Positions 17,520-26,501 of a stretch of 64,000 nucleotides of DNA are shown here, piece after piece; position 1 is the stretch's first letter, and each line of letters starts with the position of its first letter. Location: positions 1-64,000 of the forward strand of contig NZ_JBBIXN010000010.1 in assembly GCF_037646455.1 (NCBI RefSeq). Direction: 5' to 3'. The translations under genes and the position numbers were made by a program. Origin of the DNA: Draconibacterium mangrovi_A. GTDB taxonomy: Bacteria > Bacteroidota > Bacteroidia > Bacteroidales > Prolixibacteraceae. Under the pieces are notes generated by a model that was given only the letters and a program-made list of their open reading frames with translations, was not told where the DNA came from and did not search any database.

Positions 17520-18646
17520 AGGGCAGCATTTTTAAGGATGATAGCAGCATTTGCTCCCCCGAATCCCGCAGCGGTTTTCAATGCAAAATTTATTTCCTGT
17601 TTCTGGTTTTCATCCAGAATATTAAGGTTTCTGCTTACTCCGTTTTCGTCGAATCCCAGGGATCTTATCATATAATTGTTCTCCATCGATTTTAGTGTGG
17701 CGATGGTTTCAATAACCCCGGCAGCTCCTAAAGTATGTCCCCAGTACCCTTTAAAACTATTTGTAGATACTTCTTCAAGCTTATTTCGATGGAGTGCCAA
17801 AGCCTCCATTTCGTCGTTGTAAAGCGTGGCGGTTCCGTGAGCTGATACAAAATTGATATGTTTAGGTGTAATCCCGGAATTTTTAATGGCTGACTCTATT
17901 GCAAGATATAGTCCTTCTCCGGTTCGTGAAGGTCCCGAAATATGATTGGCATCGTTTGAGCTGGCACCTCCCAAAATCTCAAACTCCGACTTATGCAACG
18001 AACTTAAAACGATACTTCCCGCAGCTTCTCCCAGGGTCAGACCATCTCTGTTTTTATCAAATGGCCGGCATGGATTAGAGCTGAGCGAATGAAAAGACAT
18101 AAAACCTGCAATAATAAATTCGCTTATTACATCGGCACCAATAACAACTGCATTTTTATAAACTCCCTCTCTGAGTAGAAGTGCTGCAGTATTAATCGTT
18201 AGAACCCCCGATATACAGGCATTGGAAACAACTACGGGTGTGTTGGGATTATTAAAATAACTGGAAATTTTACGAGCCGAATGCCACAATCTGAAATCCT
18301 GGTTTTGATGCTCTGCTCCAAGAAACTCTATATTCCCTTTTGTGCTTGAAATGATGAAAATCGTTTTGTCGGAAGAAACGTCAATATTGCTTTGCGAGAT
18401 GGAATCTTTGGCGGACCACAGCATTGTTTTTTCAAAAAATGAAAAATCATCCGGGATTTTTTCATGCCTGGTACGATTCTCAAATTTGTCTTTGTCGATT
18501 TTGGAAAGCGGGATTTCACCATAAATATCTCCAGTATTATGATACCGGATACCACTGGTATTTGAAACGAGCATTGAAAAATTCTCCTGCGAATTCAATC
18601 CTAAGGAGCTCGTTATATTATTTCCGTGTACATATACTTTCGACAT
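17516..18646 (-). CDS. Beta-ketoacyl-ACP synthase (KS2)
   Basis: A 376-residue KS, slightly short, with Cys144 in SNACISG, His270 in SAHGTAT and His304 in YWGHTLGAAG, so the triad is intact. The residues around the nucleophile differ from KS1 and KS3, which suggests a distinct substrate such as starter or early-chain acyl-ACP. It overlaps the short KS-related gene downstream by 4 bp. A 95-bp gap separates it from KS3 upstream; I found no clear internal promoter there. Confidence 0.9.
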   Translation of the reverse strand: MSKVYVHGNNITSSLGLNSQENFSMLVSNTSGIRYHNTGDIYGEIPLSKIDKDKFENRTRHEKIPDDFSFFEKTMLWSAKDSISQSNIDVSSDKTIFIISSTKGNIEFLGAEHQNQDFRLWHSARKISSYFNNPNTPVVVSNACISGVLTINTAALLLREGVYKNAVVIGADVISEFIIAGFMSFHSLSSNPCRPFDKNRDGLTLGEAAGSIVLSSLHKSEFEILGGASSNDANHISGPSRTGEGLYLAIESAIKNSGITPKHINFVSAHGTATLYNDEMEALALHRNKLEEVSTNSFKGYWGHTLGAAGVIETIATLKSMENNYMIRSLGFDENGVSRNLNILDENQKQEINFALKTAAGFGGANAAIILKNAAL

Positions 18647-18741
18647 CTTTATTTCATAAGGATAAAAGGCTGCTATAATTTTAAAGCGTTACGATTGGAA
18701 GGAAACAAGATATTCATTTGATCCCGTTTGTTGTGTCATTA

Positions 18742-19971
18742 TTATACTTTCTGTAATTTTTTGAATATCAAAGTAGAATTGGTCCCTCCAAATCCGAAAG
18801 AGTTGCTTAAAACAGTATTTATCTCCTTTTCCTGTGTTTTGTTGATAATATTCAGTTTTGCCGAATATTCATCCGGGTTTTCAAAGTTAATATTAGGTGC
18901 AATAAATGAATTTTGAGCCATTAACATCGAGTAAATAATTTCACTGGCTCCGCCCATCCACATTTCATGGCCTGTCATCGATTTGGTTGAACTAACGGGC
19001 GTGTTTGTTGCTTCGAAGAAGTGTGCCAAAGCCTGGGCTTCGTTCAAATCGCCAACCGGTGTTGCAGTAGCATGGGCATTTACATAATCTATTTCTTTTG
19101 ATTGAAGCCCTGCATCCATTAATGCTCTTTCTATTGAACGTTTTGGCCCATCAACATTTGGTACAGAAATATGGTCACCATTCGAAGAAAAACCATAACC
19201 GATAAGTTCTCCTAAAATCGGAGCTCCTCTTTTAACAGCATTTTCATAGTCTTCAAGAATTACGCTTGCAGCCCCACCTGAAGGGACAATCCCATCCCGG
19301 TCTTTATCAAATGGGCGGCACGCTTTGGCTGGCTCATCAATCCGTGTTGAGAAAGCTCTGATTCCATCAAAACTTCCCATGGAATAGGCGTTTACTTCCT
19401 GGGCCCCACCACAAATTACCGCGTTCTGGAGTCCCTGTTTTATAAGTAAATACCCCATGCCAATAGCATGAGACCCGCTTGCACAGGCACCACTAATTGT
19501 AAAATTTATCCCCCGAAGTTTAAGAATCACCGATAAATTCATTGTTACCGTTGAGTTCATCGATTGAAAAATAGACCCGGAACCAACCAACATCGTATCC
19601 CTTTTTTCTCTTATCTTATCTACAGCTTCTATCACCGGAACTGCAGAACTGTCGTTACCGAAAAGAATTCCAACCTCGTTATTATCTAAAAACTGCTCAT
19701 CCATTTGGGCATTTTTCAAGGCTTCTATTGTTGACATGTACGCATATTCACCTTGTTCCGGTAATCCAACCCTTTGGCGGCGCGACAATATGCCTTTTAA
19801 ATCCGGTCGTTCAAGAATTCCTGTCAGCGGAGAAATAAATCCTAAATCAATACGGTCTTTATCGATACCAATTCCTGATTTTCCCTGTTTCAGCGATTCA
19901 TTTACTTGTTCCAGGTTTTTACCTAAAACTGAATAAATCCCCATTCCTGTGATTACAACTCTTCTATTCAT
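18742..19971 (-). CDS. FabF-type beta-ketoacyl-ACP synthase (KS3)
   Basis: A 409-residue condensing enzyme with Cys163 in SGACASGSHA, His300 in NAHATATP and His335 in MTGHEMWMGG. The NAHATAT and GHEMWM variants mark the FabF/FabB-like branch commonly paired with FabG in aryl polyene and flexirubin clusters. It lies 18 bp after fabG. All catalytic residues are present, so it is expected to be an active elongating enzyme. Three active KS plus two inactive relatives is more than fatty-acid synthesis would need and fits iterative polyene building. Confidence 0.92.
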   Translation of the reverse strand: MNRRVVITGMGIYSVLGKNLEQVNESLKQGKSGIGIDKDRIDLGFISPLTGILERPDLKGILSRRQRVGLPEQGEYAYMSTIEALKNAQMDEQFLDNNEVGILFGNDSSAVPVIEAVDKIREKRDTMLVGSGSIFQSMNSTVTMNLSVILKLRGINFTISGACASGSHAIGMGYLLIKQGLQNAVICGGAQEVNAYSMGSFDGIRAFSTRIDEPAKACRPFDKDRDGIVPSGGAASVILEDYENAVKRGAPILGELIGYGFSSNGDHISVPNVDGPKRSIERALMDAGLQSKEIDYVNAHATATPVGDLNEAQALAHFFEATNTPVSSTKSMTGHEMWMGGASEIIYSMLMAQNSFIAPNINFENPDEYSAKLNIINKTQEKEINTVLSNSFGFGGTNSTLIFKKLQKV

Positions 19972-19989
19972 AGTAAAAACAATACTTTA

Positions 19990-20718
19990 TTAACTGTATA
20001 ACCCTCCGTTGATGTTAATCACCTCTCCTGTAATATATGATGAATTTTCTGAAGCTAAAAAACCGACTAACTCTGCCACTTCCTCAGGGGTGCCAAAACG
20101 ATTGGCAGGAATCATTTTCTTCAGTTCCGATTCCGGCAGTCCAACAGTCATATCACTTTTGATAAAACCGGGAGCTACGGCATTTACAGTTATTTTCTTT
20201 TTCGCCAGTTCCTGTGCCAATGCTTTTGTTGCTGCAATTATTCCTCCTTTTGATGCCGAATAATTGGTTTGCCCGGGTGTGCCTTTTAATCCCGATAAAG
20301 AAACAATATTTATAATCCGGCCATATTTTGAAAGCACCATTTCTTTCAGAAGTTGGGAAGTAACGTGAAAGAACCCATTAAGATTTGTATTTATAACATT
20401 TTCCCAATTTTCATTATCCATAAATACCATCAGGCTATCATTGGTTATACCAGCATTGTTCACTAAAATCTGTATTGTTTTTTCTGCATTGGCTTTTTTC
20501 CAGGCATCGAGCACTTTGTTTACTTCATCAGCATTTGCCACATTAAATCTTAATGCTTCGGCAGAACCTCCTGAATTTAAAATACTTTCAACTACTTCCT
20601 GTGCTTTGTCTTTATTGCTGTTATAATTCACAATTACATGAAATCCCATGGCCGCTAATTTTAGCGCCACGGCCTTTCCAATTCCTCTCGAAGCTCCGGT
20701 TATAAGTGCATTAATCAT
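19990..20718 (-). CDS. fabG: 3-oxoacyl-ACP reductase (SDR, FabG-like)
   Basis: A classical short-chain dehydrogenase of 242 residues with the NADP-binding TGASRGIG (7-14), NNAG (87-90) and the Ser140/Tyr153/Lys157 catalytic set in NYSASKGG. It reduces the beta-keto group after each condensation to the hydroxyacyl-ACP that the hotdog proteins dehydrate. It lies 6 bp after the ammonia-lyase and is pathway-dedicated; the housekeeping fabG is presumably elsewhere. Confidence 0.92.
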   Translation of the reverse strand: MINALITGASRGIGKAVALKLAAMGFHVIVNYNSNKDKAQEVVESILNSGGSAEALRFNVANADEVNKVLDAWKKANAEKTIQILVNNAGITNDSLMVFMDNENWENVINTNLNGFFHVTSQLLKEMVLSKYGRIINIVSLSGLKGTPGQTNYSASKGGIIAATKALAQELAKKKITVNAVAPGFIKSDMTVGLPESELKKMIPANRFGTPEEVAELVGFLASENSSYITGEVININGGLYS

Positions 20719-20724
20719 TCTGTA

Positions 20725-22293
20725 TTAGTTAAGTAAATCAGGTGAATTGTTTTCAATAAAATCTTTAACTGCATTGATCTCTTTATAAATAATTCGGTCT
20801 TCAATAATAACGGGTACCAATTCCCTGATCTGATGAAATGTTTTCCTGCCCATTTCTGATAATTTATCTTCATACTTCAGGTAATCGATTGCCTGTACCA
20901 AAGTTAACAGATGGATGGCCAACACTTGTGTTGTATTCCCGATAACTTTTTTTGCTAAAAACGCCGAATTGGCTCCCATGCTTACAATGTCTTGATTATC
21001 GTTGTTGTTAGGGATGCTGTGAATATACATCGGATTCGATAGCGTTTGATTTTCGGCAACAGTAGAGGTTGCAGTAAATTGCGCACCCTGCATTCCTAAG
21101 TTTAATCCCAGTATTCCAAAATTAACAAACGGCGGTAAAATTCCGTTTAATTTATCGTTCAATAAAAAATTCAGTTGCCTTTCCAGCAGCATCGATAACT
21201 TGGTTATTGTTATTTTTAGCTTATCCATTTCAAGCGAAATGTAATCGCCGTGGAAATTTCCTCCATGAAATATTTGACGTGATTCAAAATCAACAATTGG
21301 ATTGTCGCTTACTGAATTAAGTTCATTCTCAACTACAGTCTCCGCATTTTTAATCGTATCCCAAATTGGTCCTAAAATTTGAGGCAGGCACCGTAAAGAA
21401 TAGTATTCCTGAAATTTTTTGCTGAATTTTTCAGATTTGGGAGCATTTACATCATAAAATTCACGCTGTTGAATAAGACAACTCGTTTTAGTAATCTCCC
21501 TCAATACCGAAGCGACCAATTGTTGGCCTTCGTGCTTTTTTACGCGGTTTAGTTCTGGCGAAAAATGGTCGTCAAACGATTGTACCAACTCATTTAGCAT
21601 TGCCGAGGCTAACAAGGACCAGTTAAATAATCTTTTAGATTCCAGCAAATTTATTATCCCTACTCCCGTCATCACTGAAGTGCCATTCATTAAAGCCAAT
21701 CCTTCACGAATGTGCATTTTTATTGGATTAATATTTTTAAGCGTAAAGACTTCGGATGTAGGTCTTAATTGCCCCTTATAATAGACCTCCCCCTCACCAA
21801 TTAAAACAAGTGCAAGGTGTGCTAACTGAACCAAATCTCCACTTGCACCTACGCCTCCATGTTCTGTCATGTACGGCGTAATATCTTCACTTATAAGGCT
21901 TTCTAAAATATCTAATAAATCAGGATGTATCCCAGAATAACCAAGACTAAGGTTCTTCAAACGCGTTATCATTATTGCTTTAACGCATTCCGGCGATAAC
22001 ATTTCACCAGCGCCTGAAGCATGACTTCTGATAAGATTGTACTGCAAATTGACTCTGTCATCAGCAGATAAATGATATTGAGCCATTGGTCCCAAACCTG
22101 TATTTACACCGTAAATTACATTAGTCTTTACAAATTCCTTAAGTATTTCGAATGAAGAAAGAACTTTTTCCCGGCTAAATTCTCCTACTTTTACTTGCTT
22201 CTTTAACTTTAGTATTTTATCTACATCATCAACAGTTAGTTTCCTGTCTATTTCTACAAAATTATTTTCGTGTACAATATTTTCACTATTCAT
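20725..22293 (-). CDS. Aromatic amino acid (tyrosine) ammonia-lyase
   Basis: Member of the HAL/PAL/TAL family with the MIO-forming Ala-Ser-Gly at 150-152 in HGGVGASGDLVQLAHLAL, plus NNNDNQDIVSMG near residue 425. As I recall it, the sequence follows the characterised Flavobacterium johnsoniae tyrosine ammonia-lyase over most of its length (for example VIYGVNTGLGPMAQY and QYNLIRSHASG), so tyrosine to 4-hydroxycinnamate is the best call; histidase is unlikely in this context. The ATG at 22293 gives 522 residues; an upstream start at 22377 would lie beyond the leftward promoter at 22348-22377, so it is rejected. First gene of the leftward operon; it supplies the aryl starter. Confidence 0.92.
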   Translation of the reverse strand: MNSENIVHENNFVEIDRKLTVDDVDKILKLKKQVKVGEFSREKVLSSFEILKEFVKTNVIYGVNTGLGPMAQYHLSADDRVNLQYNLIRSHASGAGEMLSPECVKAIMITRLKNLSLGYSGIHPDLLDILESLISEDITPYMTEHGGVGASGDLVQLAHLALVLIGEGEVYYKGQLRPTSEVFTLKNINPIKMHIREGLALMNGTSVMTGVGIINLLESKRLFNWSLLASAMLNELVQSFDDHFSPELNRVKKHEGQQLVASVLREITKTSCLIQQREFYDVNAPKSEKFSKKFQEYYSLRCLPQILGPIWDTIKNAETVVENELNSVSDNPIVDFESRQIFHGGNFHGDYISLEMDKLKITITKLSMLLERQLNFLLNDKLNGILPPFVNFGILGLNLGMQGAQFTATSTVAENQTLSNPMYIHSIPNNNDNQDIVSMGANSAFLAKKVIGNTTQVLAIHLLTLVQAIDYLKYEDKLSEMGRKTFHQIRELVPVIIEDRIIYKEINAVKDFIENNSPDLLN

Positions 22294-22347
22294 TTTTCTG
22301 ATTTGAGCGTACCTGTAGTTCGCTTTTTGATAAGCGTCAGATAAGTG

Positions 22348-22377
22348 CAAATATACTAATCCCATAAGTTCTATCAA
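22348..22377 (-). promoter_or_regulatory. Leftward promoter of the pigment operon
   Basis: On the minus strand the -7 box TATATTTG (22355-22348) is a perfect TAnnTTTG and lies 19 bp from TTG (22377-22375). This matches the Bacteroidota primary-sigma pattern and predicts a short leader before the ammonia-lyase ATG at 22293. Confidence 0.7.
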
Positions 22378-22380
22378 GGG

Positions 22381-22411
22381 TTTGAAATACTATTTTTATC
22401 ACTTATATTTA
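22381..22411 (+). promoter_or_regulatory. Rightward promoter of the second arm
   Basis: TTTG (22381-22384), a 19-bp spacer and TATATTTA (22404-22411, one mismatch to TAnnTTTG) precede the ACP2 ATG at 22428 by 16 bp. The -33 ends of this and the leftward promoter are only 3 bp apart, so one regulator could control both arms. Confidence 0.65.
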
Positions 22412-22427
22412 CCGCAAAATTCACTAA

Positions 22428-22697
22428 ATGAATAGAGAAAAAATTATCGAAAAGGTTAATGAGTTTTTATCGGAAGAGTTCGAAATTGATGCTGATAAAC
22501 TGGTGTCCGATGCACACTTAAAAGATGACTTGGCCATTGAAAGTTTAGATTTCGTGGATATTGTTATTGTTGTTGAAAAGGAATTTGGTATTAAAGTAAA
22601 TAATGAGGATTTACTAAACATTCAATTGCTCTCTGATTTATACGCGTACATTGAAGCACAAATGGGAAAGGTGCCAAATGACGGAGTGGAAAGGTAA
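22428..22697 (+). CDS. Acyl carrier protein (ACP2)
   Basis: An 89-residue acidic ACP whose carrier site reads AIESLDFVDI (Ser39), with Glu in place of the usual Asp before Ser. This DLAIESLD form is common in ACPs of aryl polyene and flexirubin clusters. First gene of the rightward arm, with a very short leader. It overlaps the next gene by 20 bp if the ATG at 22678 is used. It may hold the aryl starter or hand the finished chain to the acyltransferase encoded next. Confidence 0.9.
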   Translation: MNREKIIEKVNEFLSEEFEIDADKLVSDAHLKDDLAIESLDFVDIVIVVEKEFGIKVNNEDLLNIQLLSDLYAYIEAQMGKVPNDGVER

Positions 22698-23568
22698 ATC
22701 TAAAGGTACTCCTTTGGGATACAAAATATTCATCCTCCTGATCCAAAAAACAGGATTGGGAATTTCATATTTTTTATTACATTTTGTCGCATTCTATTTC
22801 TTTCTTTTTTCGAAGAAAGAAAAAGCACACATTCTTCATTACTTTCAGGAAATACACCAGTTTAATTACTGGAAATCACAATTGTACGCTTATCGAAATT
22901 TCAACTCTTTTGGGATTTCGTTATTGGATAAAACGGCATTTCTATCTGGGGCCAGTTCCTCACTTTCTTTTGACTTTGAAGGTGAAAAATACCTTCAAAA
23001 ACTTGCTCAAGAGGGACAGGGAGCGATAATTGTTGGTGCTCATGTTGGGAACTGGGAAATTGCGGGACAATTAATGGACCGTATCAATGTCAGGACCAAC
23101 ATCATAATGAAAAGGAATGAAAGAGCTGAGATTAAAGATGTCCTCGAAAAGTCGGAAGTGCTGAGAAAAATGAACATCATTGATGTTGGCGATGATTTCA
23201 ACTATTTATTTGAAATAAAAAGTGCCCTCGACAAGAATGAATTTGTTATTTTACTTGGCGACAGGTTTATCGATGGTTCAAAAACTTCGGAATATAATTT
23301 TTTGGGACGGAAAGCTAAATTTCCGATTGGCCCCTTTTATCTATCTGTAAAGTTTAAAAAACCAGTTATTTTTACTTTTGCAACTAAAGAATCGAGGAAA
23401 CATTATCATTTTTATGCATCGGAACCCATATATAATACCTCCCGGGTACCTGCAAATAATATAAATGAGCGAATTGATTTTCTGATTGAAGAATATATAA
23501 AAAATCTTGAACGAATTGTATTAAAATATCCAGAACAGTGGTATAATTTTTATAAATTCTGGGAATAA
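22678..23568 (+). CDS. LpxL/HtrB-like lysophospholipid acyltransferase
   Basis: A 296-residue protein with an N-terminal hydrophobic segment and the HVGNWE catalytic motif (His-x4-Glu type) of the LpxL/HtrB family, followed by LGDRF and GRKAKFPIGP as in that family. These membrane-bound enzymes transfer acyl groups from ACP to lipid acceptors. Next to ACP2 the donor could be polyene-ACP, anchoring pigment to an outer-membrane lipid; that is inference. The ATG at 22678 is favoured over 22651 because it shortens the overlap with ACP2, but either is possible. Confidence 0.88.
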   Translation: MTEWKGKSKGTPLGYKIFILLIQKTGLGISYFLLHFVAFYFFLFSKKEKAHILHYFQEIHQFNYWKSQLYAYRNFNSFGISLLDKTAFLSGASSSLSFDFEGEKYLQKLAQEGQGAIIVGAHVGNWEIAGQLMDRINVRTNIIMKRNERAEIKDVLEKSEVLRKMNIIDVGDDFNYLFEIKSALDKNEFVILLGDRFIDGSKTSEYNFLGRKAKFPIGPFYLSVKFKKPVIFTFATKESRKHYHFYASEPIYNTSRVPANNINERIDFLIEEYIKNLERIVLKYPEQWYNFYKFWE

Positions 23569-23574
23569 TAAGCT

Positions 23575-24639
23575 ATGTTAAATTACGGGAACGACAATAA
23601 AAAGGCTGTAAAAGCTAAACTCGATGCACAAAAGATTGCGTTTGCGCCTATGATGTTTCAGGCTGCAAAAACCTTGAGAGATCTTGGCATATTAAATTAT
23701 CTCCTGAAAAATAAAAAGGGTGCTGACTTGCAAACTGTTGCAAATGCAATTGGCATTTCTGTTTACGGAGCCAAAGTTCTTTTAGAGGCCGGTTTAAGCA
23801 TGGAATTAGTTTATGTTGAAAATGATATTTACAAATTAACAAAAACCGGTTATTTTATTGAAAGCGATGAGCTGACACGAGTCAATATGGATTTTACACA
23901 TGATGTGAACTATCGTGGATCTTTCTACCTCTCCGATTCAATAAAAGAGGGAAGGCCAGCAGGATTAGAGGTTTTTGGAAACTGGCAGAGTATTTACGAA
24001 GGACTGTCTGAATTGCCTGAGGATGTAAAAAAAAGCTGGTTCGATTTTGATCATTACTATTCTGATGTAGCTTTTACAGAAGTGATGGAAATACTATTCA
24101 GAAATGATACAAATAAAATTCTTGATATTGGTGGGAATACCGGTAAGTTTGCAATAAAATGCGCAAATTATAATTCGAACAACCAGATAACAATTATGGA
24201 TTTACCCGGACAAATCGCCGTGGCCGAAAAGAATATAGCCAAGGCCGGGCTTTCTGACAGGATAAAAACCCTAAAAGCAGATTTGCTTAATCTTTCTGTA
24301 TCCTTCCCAAAAGCGTACAACATTATTTGGATGAGCCAGTTTCTGGATTGTTTTTCAAAAGATGAGATTTTATCTCTGCTACAACGTGCACACGATGCCC
24401 TGGATGAAACGGGGTCATTGTATATTCTGGAAACTTACTGGGATCGTCAAAAATATAAAGCATCAACTTACAGTTTGCATGCTATTTCATTGTATTTTAC
24501 CAATATGGCAAATGGGAACAGTCAAATGTACCATTCTTCGGATATGACAAAATTAATTGAAAAGGCAAATTTAAAAGTGGTTAACGAGTACGATAATATC
24601 GGAGTTAGCCACACCTTATTTGAAATAAAGAAAAAATAA
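23575..24639 (+). CDS. SAM-dependent O-methyltransferase (CrtF/COMT-like)
   Basis: The 354-residue protein has the two-part build of small-molecule O-methyltransferases: an N-terminal winged-helix dimerisation domain (residues ~25-95) and a C-terminal Rossmann domain with SAM motif ILDIGGNTG (182-190) and a later acidic MDLPG. The family methylates hydroxyl groups on aromatic or polyene compounds. Methylation of the aryl head is the likely role here. It is separate from the methyltransferase domain at the end of the exporter fusion, so two methylations may occur. Confidence 0.88.
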   Translation: MLNYGNDNKKAVKAKLDAQKIAFAPMMFQAAKTLRDLGILNYLLKNKKGADLQTVANAIGISVYGAKVLLEAGLSMELVYVENDIYKLTKTGYFIESDELTRVNMDFTHDVNYRGSFYLSDSIKEGRPAGLEVFGNWQSIYEGLSELPEDVKKSWFDFDHYYSDVAFTEVMEILFRNDTNKILDIGGNTGKFAIKCANYNSNNQITIMDLPGQIAVAEKNIAKAGLSDRIKTLKADLLNLSVSFPKAYNIIWMSQFLDCFSKDEILSLLQRAHDALDETGSLYILETYWDRQKYKASTYSLHAISLYFTNMANGNSQMYHSSDMTKLIEKANLKVVNEYDNIGVSHTLFEIKKK

Positions 24640-24640
24640 A

Positions 24641-25057
24641 TTGAAAGCATATAAAATAGAAGAACTTATTCCTCAACGGGCACCATTTATTTTAGTCGAT
24701 AAACTTATCGAATTTGATAAGCAGTGTTTTAAATCAAAATTTTATTTATCGCCCGACCACTATTTTGCCCGGGATAAGGTTTTTGCTGCTGAAGGTTTAA
24801 TTGAAAACATGGCCCAAACAGCTGCTGCAGGAGTAGGATATGAATACAGGCAGGCTGCAAAGGATATAAAAATAGGCTACATAGGTGCTATTCAAAAGGT
24901 AGCGATCAATGAATTGCCTTTACTTTTAACTACAATAACCACTGTTGTAACAAGAACGAATACAGTGATGAACGTTGAAATAGTGAAATGTGAAGTATTT
25001 AATAAAAATGGCCGCCTAATTGCTTCCAGTGAAATGAAAGTATTTATAAATCAATAA
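24641..25057 (+). CDS. Second hotdog 3-hydroxyacyl-ACP dehydratase (ApeP/FabZ-like)
   Basis: A 138-residue single-hotdog protein beginning at TTG one base after the methyltransferase stop; no suitable ATG exists nearby. The start LIPQRAPFILVDKLIEF is typical of FabZ/ApeP proteins, and AAEGLIENMAQTAA corresponds to the family's active-site helix region with the usual Glu. It probably pairs with the dehydratase at 12108 to form the heteromeric enzyme known for aryl polyene synthesis. Last gene of the rightward arm, converging on the outer-membrane gene at 25112. Confidence 0.85.
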   Translation: MKAYKIEELIPQRAPFILVDKLIEFDKQCFKSKFYLSPDHYFARDKVFAAEGLIENMAQTAAAGVGYEYRQAAKDIKIGYIGAIQKVAINELPLLLTTITTVVTRTNTVMNVEIVKCEVFNKNGRLIASSEMKVFINQ

Positions 25058-25111
25058 CAAACATATTTTACTGATCGGACACGAATCCCACTAAAATTCA
25101 GCAATCTATTT

Positions 25112-26311
25112 TTAAAAAGCTTCAGCAAAATTAATATAGAATCCACTAACACCTTTTATTCCTTTTCCAAAATCCAATCTCATATTGATATCACTGGCAC
25201 TATCCACTTTAATGCGAAGCCCCAATCCATAACTTGGGCGAAAGCCATCTAATGAAAGGTTGCTGTATTTATCGGCAACTCTTCCACAACCTACCCATCC
25301 TACTATTCCGAATATTTTCCAAACAGGCATCCGATATTCAATCTGTCCGTCCAACAAAACCTTATCGCGCAAAGCTCCTTCATAATAACCACGCATACGC
25401 TCCTCTCCACCCAACTTCGACAACTCATAAAACGGCACATCGCCGGAAGAATAGTTTGTGGCCAGTTGCATTGCAATAACATGTTTCTTCCATGGAACAA
25501 AGAAATGCCTAAGATCGAATTGAAAGGTATGAAATTCAGTGGTTACATCAGTCACTTTCGGATAATATAGATAGCCAAGTAGTGCATATGTTCCGGTGTG
25601 AGCATTGTATTTATTATCTCTGCTATCCCAAGCAGCAGTGAGTCCCAATCCAAGTGTAAATCCACCATCTTTCCCTGTGATATTGTTTTTAATAAGAAAA
25701 CTGGTGGAATCTTTTTCAACCTTGAAAGTGTTATTAAGATCTACTCCTGTGCCCAGATAAAAATGGGAGGTAATGTTTCGAAGTACAATGTTGAAAAACT
25801 TAACCCGATCGATAGTAATTAACTCAGCATCTTCCTTCTTAACATCATTACCAATACCTAATATGTATTCGGGCCTCTTTTTGTAATTAACATAGCCCAT
25901 TACCATCCACTTATTCTCCGAAAAATTAAGATTAGTCGATATCGAGGCGTTGATATGGCCTTTAGTTGAGAAGGTAAAAACTTCTGATATTTTTGAGTAA
26001 TCAGATAAGGTATCGTTTTTATCTATCCGAAAGGCATTGAATTTTGTCAGACCGAACACATTCCCGGCTTCCTGGGAATAGGAAATTATTGGTACCGGAA
26101 TAATTTTAAAAAGCTCTTCAGCCTTTTTATTTATTTCGTCAAATTTTGATACTTTTTTTACTGAATTATCTTCAACAGTATCTTTATCATGAATATTCAC
26201 TTTATCGAAATGTTGCAAAGTAGGCATATTTCTTAAGGCCATGACATTTATCGGGACAAGAGAAATAAAAACAAGAAATATGAAGTAAAACCTACGATTG
26301 AAGCATTTCAT
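25112..26311 (-). CDS. BamA/TamA-like outer-membrane beta-barrel protein
   Basis: From the ATG at 26311 the protein (399 residues) starts with a signal peptide ending near NVMA. The rest looks like the C-terminal barrel of the Omp85/surface-antigen family: repeated amphipathic strands, GLGLTAAWDSRDN, FYELSKLGGEERMRGYYEG (the conserved GG..xRGY loop) and a C-terminal Phe. No POTRA domains are seen, so it is barrel-only, as in other small Omp85 relatives. Its place inside the island beside the pigment genes may mean a role in putting pigment or a partner into the outer membrane. An upstream start at 26344 is possible but lengthens the leader without benefit. Confidence 0.85.
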   Translation of the reverse strand: MKCFNRRFYFIFLVFISLVPINVMALRNMPTLQHFDKVNIHDKDTVEDNSVKKVSKFDEINKKAEELFKIIPVPIISYSQEAGNVFGLTKFNAFRIDKNDTLSDYSKISEVFTFSTKGHINASISTNLNFSENKWMVMGYVNYKKRPEYILGIGNDVKKEDAELITIDRVKFFNIVLRNITSHFYLGTGVDLNNTFKVEKDSTSFLIKNNITGKDGGFTLGLGLTAAWDSRDNKYNAHTGTYALLGYLYYPKVTDVTTEFHTFQFDLRHFFVPWKKHVIAMQLATNYSSGDVPFYELSKLGGEERMRGYYEGALRDKVLLDGQIEYRMPVWKIFGIVGWVGCGRVADKYSNLSLDGFRPSYGLGLRIKVDSASDINMRLDFGKGIKGVSGFYINFAEAF

Positions 26312-26501
26312 AAATAAAATGTTACCGAAGCATGTACCATTCAAATTATTAAATACAGGCTTTCGTTGTCTTTTGGTTTTAATTTAGTTGTTATAAAGTT
26401 AATTTTTTATATTCAAAATAGTGAAAATAAAATAATTAGACAATTTGTTTTGTTGTATCACTTACTTCCGGTATGTAGTTGTAAAATCTGTTTCAGATAA
26501 T

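Noticed and set aside
20725..22293. Histidine ammonia-lyase for histidine catabolism together with hutI and ftcD
   Set aside because: It is 29 kb from hutI/ftcD, heads a polyene operon, and matches known flavobacterial tyrosine ammonia-lyase in key stretches, so TAL is the better call.
22294..22377. N-terminal extension of the ammonia-lyase to 22377
   Set aside because: It would place the start codon upstream of, and across, the leftward promoter boxes and adds residues not typical of the family.
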